A DNA stretch of 5,320 nt from Gammaproteobacteria bacterium (GTDB lineage: Bacteria; Pseudomonadota; Gammaproteobacteria; Eutrophobiales; Eutrophobiaceae): assembly GCA_014239225.1 (NCBI GenBank), contig JAAZZI010000064.1, forward strand, positions 1 through 5,320, given 5' to 3'. The notes under the pieces were generated by a model, which did not search any database, was not told where the DNA came from, and saw nothing but the letters and a program-made list of their open reading frames with translations. This document shows, one piece after another, positions 1-5,320 of the stretch. A program made the position numbers and the translations under genes. The stretch's first letter is position 1. Each line of letters opens with the position of its first letter.

Positions 1-69
1 AGTGCTATACTGTACTGAAGTTGTAAATAATAGCTAATATAATAACAAAAGAACGTTTTTTTACAGATT
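1..69. other. AT-rich unassigned edge downstream of broken mltB
   Basis: This stretch lies beyond the stop codon of the truncated mltB frame and runs to the window edge. It is very AT-rich. Translating the minus strand in the two other frames gives nothing resembling the missing middle of MltB, so a simple one- or two-base slip does not explain the truncation. I see no convincing rho-independent terminator. There is an extended -10-like TGCTATACT on the plus strand at 3-11 and an imperfect AT-rich inverted repeat around 20-46, but neither has supporting context. It may be the junction of a deletion or insertion whose other side is outside the window. Confidence 0.4.
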
Positions 70-351
70 TTAGCAAAAAAAGGGAAAATAAGTGATTTTT
101 TTCTTGACAAATATTTCACGGTATTGATGCCATGATAATTTTTTTTCTGCTGGTCTTTTTATTGCATCTAAAATAGATTGAGAAACAATAGTCTGATCAA
201 ATAATGAACTTAATTCTTGTCTGTCAAATCCATGCTTTTCTTCCATATAAAATATAAATTCTGATCTAGAATCTATATTTTCTGCATAAACAATAGATAC
301 ATTAAATAAAATATACAATAGGGTGATAGGTATGAAATACAATTTAGTCAT
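70..351 (-). pseudogene. mltB: Truncated MltB-type lytic murein transglycosylase (N-terminal part only)
   Basis: The ATG lies 7 nt after the rodA stop, with no strong Shine-Dalgarno sequence. The 93-residue product starts with a Sec-type signal peptide: MTK, a hydrophobic stretch at about residues 4-21, and a likely signal peptidase I site after VYA (residue 23). There is no lipobox cysteine, unlike E. coli MltB. Residues about 30-85 match the start of the MltB/SLT family 3 domain: FIFYMEEKHGFDRQEL (32-47), an IKRPAEKKLSW segment (64-74) and YREIF (77-81). The match stops at about Lys85, where the family normally continues with an RI..G..FW-type segment. A short unrelated tail (ITYFPFFC) then ends at TAA. 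Full-length MltB proteins have about 330-360 residues, so the catalytic Glu domain is absent and the product should have no transglycosylase activity. I infer a pseudogene remnant made by a deletion or insertion. A retained small secreted protein is possible but less likely. Confidence 0.75.
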
Positions 352-358
352 TATAATT

Positions 359-1450
359 CTAACGTTTTAGAAATCGTCTGTGTGTATGAATAGACATTAA
401 AATACCGAAGCCTGCCATCAAGGTCACGATTGATGTGCCGCCATAGCTAATTAATGGAAGTGGCACACCCACAACTGGAAGTTGTCCTGTCACCATCCCC
501 ATATTGACAATAATATAAACAAAAAAAGTTAATGTAATACCGCTTGCTAATAATTGACGAAAAGCATTTTGCGCGTTATATGATATATAGAGACCGCGTA
601 AGATTATCAACAAATAGAGAGACAATATTACTAACACCCCGAACATGCCGAACTCTTCACAAAGTACAGCAAATATAAAATCTGTAGAACGTTCTGGTAA
701 AAATTCAAGATGTGATTGAGTACCATTCAACCACCCTTTCCCATACAAACCTCCTGAGCCAATAGCAATCTTTGATTGTATTATATGGTAACCAGCGCCT
801 AGCGGATCATTTTCTGGATTAAAAAGAGTTAATACTCTTTGTTTTTGATAATCTCGCATAAAATGCCATAACATTGGTACACTCGAAGCAGATAAGATAA
901 AGATAGAAAATAAAAAGCGCCAAGAAATGCCTGCGATAAAAATAACCGAAAAACCGGCCACTGCAACTAGTAAAGCGGTCCCCAGATCAGGTTGTTGGGC
1001 AATTAAAAAAACGGGGGTTGCTATAATAATACAAGCAATAAGAATTCTTAGAAATTTTGGTGGTAAAAATCTACTTGAAAGATATGATGAGATTATCATT
1101 GGAACTGCAATTTTCATTAACTCAGAAGGTTGAAAACGTACGATCTTTAAGTCTAACCAACGTTGAGCACCTTTACCAATATCGCCAAAGACAATAACAA
1201 ACAGTAATAGAATAATTCCAAGAATATATAAAGATAAAGATAGGCGATCTAAATTTTCTGGAGGAACTTGCGCTATTAAAATCATGCATAACAAAGCAAT
1301 AAGTAGCTTTATCATTTGACTGTACACCAAATCCATATTTTGACCACTAGCGCTATATAGAAGAACTAAGCCGCATGAACATAAAATAAAGATGAGAAAT
1401 AAAAGAATAAAATCTACATGTATTCGATAGCCTAATGAATATTCATTCAT
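359..1450 (-). CDS. mrdB: RodA, SEDS peptidoglycan glycosyltransferase of the elongasome
   Basis: RodA polymerises lipid II into glycan strands in the inner membrane, as partner of PBP2 and under control of MreBCD. The 363-residue length is normal for the family, and about ten hydrophobic segments are visible. SEDS signatures appear in order: GKGAQRWLDL followed by RFQPSELMKIA (92-115), AQQPDLGTALL (151-161), the FLPERSTDF loop (250-258) and GVPLPLISYGG (328-338). Asp257 in that loop corresponds to the catalytic Asp262 of E. coli RodA. The combination with PBP2 immediately upstream identifies RodA rather than the division paralogue FtsW. The ATG is 5 nt after the mrdA stop, and the only Shine-Dalgarno-like bases (GAG) form the last sense codon of mrdA, so translation is probably coupled to mrdA. 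The gene looks intact. Confidence 0.97.
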   Translation of the reverse strand: MNEYSLGYRIHVDFILLFLIFILCSCGLVLLYSASGQNMDLVYSQMIKLLIALLCMILIAQVPPENLDRLSLSLYILGIILLLFVIVFGDIGKGAQRWLDLKIVRFQPSELMKIAVPMIISSYLSSRFLPPKFLRILIACIIIATPVFLIAQQPDLGTALLVAVAGFSVIFIAGISWRFLFSIFILSASSVPMLWHFMRDYQKQRVLTLFNPENDPLGAGYHIIQSKIAIGSGGLYGKGWLNGTQSHLEFLPERSTDFIFAVLCEEFGMFGVLVILSLYLLIILRGLYISYNAQNAFRQLLASGITLTFFVYIIVNMGMVTGQLPVVGVPLPLISYGGTSIVTLMAGFGILMSIHTHRRFLKR

Positions 1451-1455
1451 AAATA

Positions 1456-3348
1456 CTACTCATTAGAAATTAAATTCCTATTCGTAAAATAGTTATCAAA
1501 CATTTTTCTAGCTATGGGTGCGGCGGCTTTAGAACCTCCACCACCATTTTCAACTATTATTGCTACTGCAATTTCTGGCGCTTCAACTGGAGCAAATCCA
1601 ATAAAAAGCGCGTGATCTTGTAATTCCTCTGGAATTTCCTCTTCTTTATATTCTTCCTCTTGAGCGATTCCTATTACTTGCGCAGTACCTGTTTTACCAG
1701 CAAAATTATATTTTGCATTTAAACCGCTCCGCCATGCAGTACCGCCAACTTCGTGTACAACACTTTTCATGGAATCAATAATTTGTTTCCAAAAGAAATC
1801 ATTTTTTAAACTAATCTGGCTTTCTATATTATCTGATAACAAAGTTAATCCCTTCTCTCCTGGGCTATTAATACCCAAAACTAACCTAGGCTTAACTACT
1901 AGACCATTTGTTGCTATTGCAGAAGTTGCTTTGACCAATTGCATTGGTGTTATCAGAAAATATCCTTGCCCTATCCCCAATATTACTGTTTCTCCAGGAA
2001 ACCATGCTTCGTTTTTACTCCTGCGCTTCCATTCTCTTGAAGGTAATAGTCCAATTCTCTCATCATTGATATCTAAACCACTTATTTTCCCGAAACTAAA
2101 TCTTGATAATCCTTTATATATTTGATCAATTCCTAATTGATATGCGAGCTTATAAAAAAAGACATCGCATGACTGAATTATTGCCTTACTTAAATTAGTA
2201 TGCCCATGCCCTTGTTTTTTCCAATCACGATAACGATGCTCATGCCCTTCTAGCGAGAACCATCCTGGACACCAAACTTCCTCTTTGACATTTTTGATTC
2301 CATTTTCTAGTGCTATCAATCCCAGAAAAGGCTTGATTGTCGAGCCAGGAGGGTACTTCCCCTGAATGACTCTATTGATTAACGGTTTCTCTTTTGATGA
2401 TAATAACGATTGATACAATTGATGATCAATGCCACTTGAGAATGCATTTGGATCGTAGCTTGGCGAACTTACGAAAGTCAAAATTTCTCCATTTCTCGGA
2501 TCCATTGCAACAATTGCGCCTTTTTTATTATTTAAGGATTCAATAGCAATCTCTTGCAGGGATAAATCAATAGTTAGATAAATATTTTTACCTGGCTTTG
2601 CGTCAGTTCTCTCTATTACACGGATCACTCTGCCTTCGGCATTAACCTCAACCTTTTGAAAACCAACCTCTCCATGTAAATATGATTCATACGATTCTTC
2701 AATACCAAGCTTACCTATATGATTTGTTGCGCTATAATTTGAATCAAGACCCAATTTTGAAATATTTTTAAGATCACTTTCATCAATACGAGAGACATAT
2801 CCGATGCTATGAACAAATTCTCTCCCTAATGGGTAATGCCTATTGAAACCCTCAACTACATCAACACTCGAGAATAAATGACGATTTATAGAAAATAACG
2901 CAACCTCATTTTCATTTAAATTAATTCTTAACGGAACTCTCTCAAATCGCCTCTTTTTATTAGACAATTTCTTAAATCGTTCAACATCTTTTTCATCGAT
3001 GTAAATTATTTCTCTAAGTTTACTAATTAATTGATCAATATCAGGTATCTTTTCGGGAACAACTTCAAGGCTATATGTGGGTTTATTTTCCGCAAGAATG
3101 ACGCCATCACTACTATAAATCAGCCCCCTAATTGGTGCTATCGGTAATATTTTTTGGCGATTGGTTTTTGATAAGGTTGTGTAATGTACGTTTTGTATTA
3201 CAGTCAGAAAAAATATTCTGGCAAGAAGTATAGTTATAAGAACTAGTATTATTAGCCCAACTAAATACACGCGCTTTTTTATAAGTGCTGATTCGCCATC
3301 CCGATCCTTTAGGATAAACTCTACTCGATCTTTGGTAAATAAATCCAT
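1456..3348 (-). CDS. mrdA: Penicillin-binding protein 2 (elongasome DD-transpeptidase)
   Basis: PBP2 is the monofunctional class B PBP that cross-links the glycan made by RodA on the periplasmic face of the inner membrane. The 630-residue protein has a short cytoplasmic N-terminus, one membrane helix at about 27-50, a pedestal/dimerisation region at about 60-250 with family segments PIRGLIYSSDG (72-82) and NHIGKLGIEESYE (209-221), and a transpeptidase domain at about 260-620. Active-site motifs are complete: S336-T-I-K339 in YPPGSTIKPF, S393-C-D395, and K552-T-G-T555. C360, D375, H381 and C394 have the spacing of the zinc site described in Acinetobacter baumannii PBP2, with Cys replacing the first Asp. 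IGQGYF (459-464) and DHALFIGFAP (578-587) are also typical. The ATG is 27 nt after the mreD stop with only a weak ribosome site, and the N-terminus aligns well with E. coli PBP2. No truncation is seen. Confidence 0.97.
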   Translation of the reverse strand: MDLFTKDRVEFILKDRDGESALIKKRVYLVGLIILVLITILLARIFFLTVIQNVHYTTLSKTNRQKILPIAPIRGLIYSSDGVILAENKPTYSLEVVPEKIPDIDQLISKLREIIYIDEKDVERFKKLSNKKRRFERVPLRINLNENEVALFSINRHLFSSVDVVEGFNRHYPLGREFVHSIGYVSRIDESDLKNISKLGLDSNYSATNHIGKLGIEESYESYLHGEVGFQKVEVNAEGRVIRVIERTDAKPGKNIYLTIDLSLQEIAIESLNNKKGAIVAMDPRNGEILTFVSSPSYDPNAFSSGIDHQLYQSLLSSKEKPLINRVIQGKYPPGSTIKPFLGLIALENGIKNVKEEVWCPGWFSLEGHEHRYRDWKKQGHGHTNLSKAIIQSCDVFFYKLAYQLGIDQIYKGLSRFSFGKISGLDINDERIGLLPSREWKRRSKNEAWFPGETVILGIGQGYFLITPMQLVKATSAIATNGLVVKPRLVLGINSPGEKGLTLLSDNIESQISLKNDFFWKQIIDSMKSVVHEVGGTAWRSGLNAKYNFAGKTGTAQVIGIAQEEEYKEEEIPEELQDHALFIGFAPVEAPEIAVAIIVENGGGGSKAAAPIARKMFDNYFTNRNLISNE

Positions 3349-3375
3349 TAATTGCTTAATATTAGTAGTTTATTA

Positions 3376-3861
3376 TCAAGCTATATTATTTCTACGACGA
3401 AAATCTCTCATAAAAATGAATAGCCATGGCCATATCAACATACTGGTAAACGCAGGTAACCAATAAAACCAAGTGTACGTGATCGTTCCTGACAAAAGCA
3501 TGACTAATAACATAATTGCCTGATATATTAAAAGATAGAGGCAAACTACAAGAGCTTGCTGTAACAGCGGGTATACTCGCAAACGTTTATGATTCCTAAT
3601 AATAATATAGGCCAAAAAAGTAAATCCTAATGCATGCTGCCCAAGAATAAAACTTTGCTGTGCATCAAATAATAAACCCAGAAGCCAGGCAGATGATATG
3701 CCAACCCTTTCAGGTAAAGCCATGCACCAATAAATTAGAAGCATTGCTAACCAACATGGGCGCCAATCGACTATAGTATCAGGTAAAGGTAGCGCTGATA
3801 GAACGAAACCTATAACAAACGTTATCGCAATAATCAGGTTACTTTTAGACGCCGATTGAAT
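3376..3861 (-). CDS. mreD: MreD rod-shape-determining membrane protein, probable ATT start
   Basis: MreD is a polytopic inner-membrane protein that binds MreC and helps tie MreB to RodA-PBP2. With the start given here it has 161 residues, very close to the 162 of E. coli MreD. Several hydrophobic helices are visible, plus the family segments LPLPDTIVDWRPCWLAML (24-41), YWCMALPERVG (44-54) and, at the C-terminus, LIWPWLFIFMRDFR (142-155). The first conventional start codon is the ATG at 3744-3742, equal to residue 40. Using it would remove the first membrane helix and the conserved PLPD..DWRP segment. From the mreC stop to that ATG the frame is open but holds no ATG, GTG or TTG. The ATT at 3861-3859 is the best start: AAAGAG lies 9 nt upstream, and it leaves a short polar N-terminus before the first helix. 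CTG at 3837-3835 or a one-base frameshift from an ATG at 3887 are alternatives. The product is certain and the exact start is not. Confidence 0.9.
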   Translation of the reverse strand: MQSASKSNLIIAITFVIGFVLSALPLPDTIVDWRPCWLAMLLIYWCMALPERVGISSAWLLGLLFDAQQSFILGQHALGFTFLAYIIIRNHKRLRVYPLLQQALVVCLYLLIYQAIMLLVMLLSGTITYTWFYWLPAFTSMLIWPWLFIFMRDFRRRNNIA

Positions 3862-3870
3862 GGTAATTAT

Positions 3871-3876
3871 CTCTTT
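3871..3876 (-). promoter_or_regulatory. Shine-Dalgarno-like site of mreD
   Basis: The minus strand reads AAAGAG here, in the short gap after the mreC TAA (3882-3880). It is followed by 9 nt and then the proposed ATT start at 3861-3859. The ATT at 3867-3865 would be only 3 nt away, too close for normal initiation. No comparable site precedes the in-frame ATG at 3744. The match to the anti-Shine-Dalgarno sequence is moderate. Confidence 0.5.
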
Positions 3877-3879
3877 ATA

Positions 3880-4746
3880 TTAATCATTATTTTTATATCC
3901 ATTAGGCCAAACCATTAAAACTTCCCTTATTTTATTAAACTCTGCAAACGGTTTAATGATAACTCTCGTTGATGATTGTCCGGGTTCCTTAATTATTGCC
4001 TCAATCTCCCCTACTGGATAATTTCGTGGAAAACGTCGTCCAAGGCCTGAAGTCACTACTAAATCACCTTCCAATATATGGGCATTATTCGGAAGATTTG
4101 AATCCGTAATTAATGGTCTGGGTAAATGCTGAAGTAAGATCGCATTATTTTCGCCCGAACCAACAGCAATTGCACGCAATCCATTTCTATTTATTTGTAC
4201 AGGTAGTGCATGATTTGGATCGGTTATTAATAAAACAGTACTCGAAAAAGGATTAATCTGGGTAATTTGACCAATAATTCCGGTTGCATCAAGTACTGGT
4301 TGTCCCAGATAACCCCCATCATTTTCACCTTTATTTATTACAATTTTTTTACGAAATGAATCGAGTTGTACCGCGACTAGTTCTGCTATAAGTACTTTAT
4401 TTTTAAGACGAAAAGATGATTCGAGCAAACTGCGTAAACGATGATTTTCGGCTTCTATAATTTCGTATTGCTGTAACCTTGTTTTTATTAATAAAAGCTC
4501 TTCTTTTAATTTATCACTCTCATTAGATAAAGTTTCTTTTGAAATAAATAAATCTGATACCCAATCTTTAATTTGAAACGGTAGGCTGGCTATAAATTCT
4601 ACTGGATAAACTAACGTTGCTAAAGTTGTACGGTAATTTTTTAAAGCGCCTTCTCTATTATCAATCAAAATTATGGTAATTGATAACAGCAGATAAATAA
4701 AAAAAGTGCCCTTTAATGAGCCTCTATTTCGAAACAGATTATTAAT
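3880..4746 (-). CDS. mreC: MreC rod-shape-determining protein, probable ATT start
   Basis: MreC is a bitopic inner-membrane protein whose periplasmic part binds PBP2 and switches the RodA-PBP2 synthase on. With the start given here it has 288 residues: a short cytoplasmic N-terminus, a membrane helix at about 12-28, a coiled coil at about 70-110 and the two-barrel MreC core at about 115-280. Family segments include LGQPVLDATGIIGQI (147-161), DPNHALPVQINRNGLRAIA (176-194) and GDLVVTSGLGRRFP (227-240). There is no long proline-rich tail like that of E. coli. The first conventional start, TTG at 4668-4666, has no ribosome site and would delete the whole membrane anchor. The frame is open upstream to a TAA at 4749-4747, and those 26 extra residues (NNLFRNRGSLKG, then the helix) match known MreC N-termini such as MKPIFSRGPSL of E. 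coli. The ATT directly after that TAA sits exactly where the initiator Met is expected, 6 nt after AGGAG. The product is certain, and the ATT start is strongly supported. Confidence 0.92.
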   Translation of the reverse strand: MNNLFRNRGSLKGTFFIYLLLSITIILIDNREGALKNYRTTLATLVYPVEFIASLPFQIKDWVSDLFISKETLSNESDKLKEELLLIKTRLQQYEIIEAENHRLRSLLESSFRLKNKVLIAELVAVQLDSFRKKIVINKGENDGGYLGQPVLDATGIIGQITQINPFSSTVLLITDPNHALPVQINRNGLRAIAVGSGENNAILLQHLPRPLITDSNLPNNAHILEGDLVVTSGLGRRFPRNYPVGEIEAIIKEPGQSSTRVIIKPFAEFNKIREVLMVWPNGYKNND

Positions 4747-4752
4747 TTAGCA

Positions 4753-4757
4753 CTCCT
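4753..4757 (-). promoter_or_regulatory. Shine-Dalgarno site of mreC
   Basis: The minus strand reads AGGAG here, within GAGAGGAGTG, in the 18-nt gap after the mreB stop. Six nucleotides separate it from the ATT at 4746-4744, an optimal distance. It is the strongest ribosome site seen in the window and has no ATG, or productive GTG or TTG, at a useful distance. The overlapping GTG runs into a stop after three codons. This is why ATT is chosen as the mreC start. Confidence 0.75.
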
Positions 4758-4764
4758 CTCTATA

Positions 4765-5320
4765 CTAATCAATGGTAAGAATATCAATTCCAAATTCATC
4801 GATCATTTCAAGATATTTACCGCCTCCTCTTGCAACACAAGTTAATGGATCTTCAGCAATTATTACAGGAACTCCACATTCCTCCATTAATAACCTATCT
4901 ACATCTTTTAGCATAGCGCCTCCGCCAGTCAGCACTAAACCTAGCTCTGCAACGTCAGAACCCAGTTCAGGTGGAGTTTTTTCTAAAGCGTTCTTAACGG
5001 CTTCGACTATCCCTATGAGCGGCTCCTGTAATGCCTCAAGAATCTCATTGCTGTTTAAAGTAAAACTCCTTGGAATTCCTTCAGCAAGATTACGCCCCCT
5101 TACCACCATTTCCTTTAGTTCATCTCCAGGATATGCGCAGCCTATTTCTTTTTTTATACGCTCGGCCGTTGAATCACCTATTAAGCTACCGTAATTTCGT
5201 CGTACATAATTAATTATTGCATCATCAAATCGATCACCACCAATACGTATCGAATTTGCGTAGACAATCCCGTTTAATGAAATGACTGCTACTTCAGTTG
5301 TGCCGCCGCCAATATCAACT
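4765..5320 (-). CDS. mreB: MreB actin-like cytoskeletal protein (3' part; 5' part outside window)
   Basis: MreB forms ATP-dependent filaments on the inner face of the membrane that orient the elongasome. The frame is open from the right edge (first full codon at 5319-5317) and gives the last 184 residues of a protein usually about 345 long. Visible signatures are the phosphate-2 motif VDIGGGTTEVAV (fragment residues 1-12), IRIGGDRFDDAI, a long strongly conserved segment NYVRRNYGSLIGDSTAERIK, VRGRNLAEGIPRSFTLNS, and the adenosine motif GLVLTGGGAM (127-136). The C-terminus, ending ILTID, has normal length. The ATG at 5109 is internal and not the start, because clear MreB sequence continues upstream of it. 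The gene ends in TAG, 18 nt before the proposed mreC start. It would be the first gene of the cluster if the usual order holds. Confidence 0.97.
   Translation of the reverse strand, partial: VDIGGGTTEVAVISLNGIVYANSIRIGGDRFDDAIINYVRRNYGSLIGDSTAERIKKEIGCAYPGDELKEMVVRGRNLAEGIPRSFTLNSNEILEALQEPLIGIVEAVKNALEKTPPELGSDVAELGLVLTGGGAMLKDVDRLLMEECGVPVIIAEDPLTCVARGGGKYLEMIDEFGIDILTID

Noticed and set aside
3..46. Extended -10-like TGCTATACT on the plus strand and an AT-rich imperfect inverted repeat
   Set aside because: There is no matching -35 within the window, no plus-strand gene to serve, and the repeat has several mismatches in DNA where such matches arise by chance. It is not a terminator either, since it lacks a GC-rich stem.
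70..110. Simple homopolymer frameshift as the cause of the short mltB
   Set aside because: Both alternative frames after the A7 run on the coding strand fail to show the next conserved MltB segment, so a one- or two-base slip does not restore the protein.
927..1133. 68-codon open frame on the plus strand inside rodA
   Set aside because: It lies antisense to a strongly conserved part of rodA, has no ribosome site and no recognisable family, and is a reading shadow.
1769..2125. 118-codon open frame on the plus strand inside mrdA
   Set aside because: It is antisense to the conserved PBP2 transpeptidase domain, and its residues mirror the coding strand with no domain logic.
4666..4668. TTG as the start of mreC
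   Set aside because: There is no ribosome site, and it would remove the membrane helix and conserved N-terminus that are clearly encoded upstream in the same frame.
5107..5109. ATG as the start of mreB
   Set aside because: Unmistakable MreB sequence, including the phosphate-2 motif, continues in frame upstream to the window edge.
4772..5194. 140-codon open frame on the plus strand opposite mreB
   Set aside because: It is fully antisense to highly conserved mreB sequence. Its Ser/Pro-rich composition is what the complement of this coding region would give.

Overview
The window is one compact, single-direction gene cluster on the minus strand. It encodes most of the bacterial elongasome, the machine that builds lateral wall in rod-shaped cells. 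Read 5'->3' on the minus strand (right to left), the order is mreB (3' part only), mreC, mreD, mrdA (PBP2), mrdB (rodA), then the 5' part of an mltB-type lytic transglycosylase gene that breaks off near the left edge. Gaps between genes are 5-27 nt, with no terminator or clear promoter between them, so one transcript starting beyond the right edge is likely.

MreC, MreD and PBP2 resemble gammaproteobacterial family members (for example the MreC N-terminus, and the PBP2 segments around YRDWKKQGHG and IGQGYF). The order mreBCD-mrdA-mrdB-mltB also occurs in several gammaproteobacterial lineages. The DNA is AT-rich, by eye about 35-38% G+C. A low-GC, possibly host-associated or otherwise streamlined gammaproteobacterium fits; I cannot place it more narrowly.

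How the genes work together: MreB filaments (cytoplasm) orient the complex. MreC (bitopic, periplasmic) and MreD (integral membrane) link MreB to the synthase and activate it. RodA polymerises glycan strands from lipid II, and PBP2 cross-links them. MltB would cut glycan strands, but here only its signal peptide and N-terminal segment remain, without the catalytic domain.

The main surprise is translational. Neither mreC nor mreD has a usable ATG, GTG or TTG start. In both, the family-conserved N-terminus (including the first membrane helix) lies in frame upstream of the first conventional start codon. In both, the best start is an ATT codon preceded by a Shine-Dalgarno-like sequence and lying 18 nt after the upstream stop codon. 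Default gene calling would give an MreC without its membrane anchor and an MreD missing about 39 residues. AUU starts are rare in bacteria (infC and pcnB of E. coli are the known cases), so two in adjacent genes is the observation here most worth pursuing.

I see no mobile element, CRISPR array, tRNA or rRNA. No stretch over 300 bases lacks a gene. The only unassigned part is the AT-rich 69 bp at the left edge.
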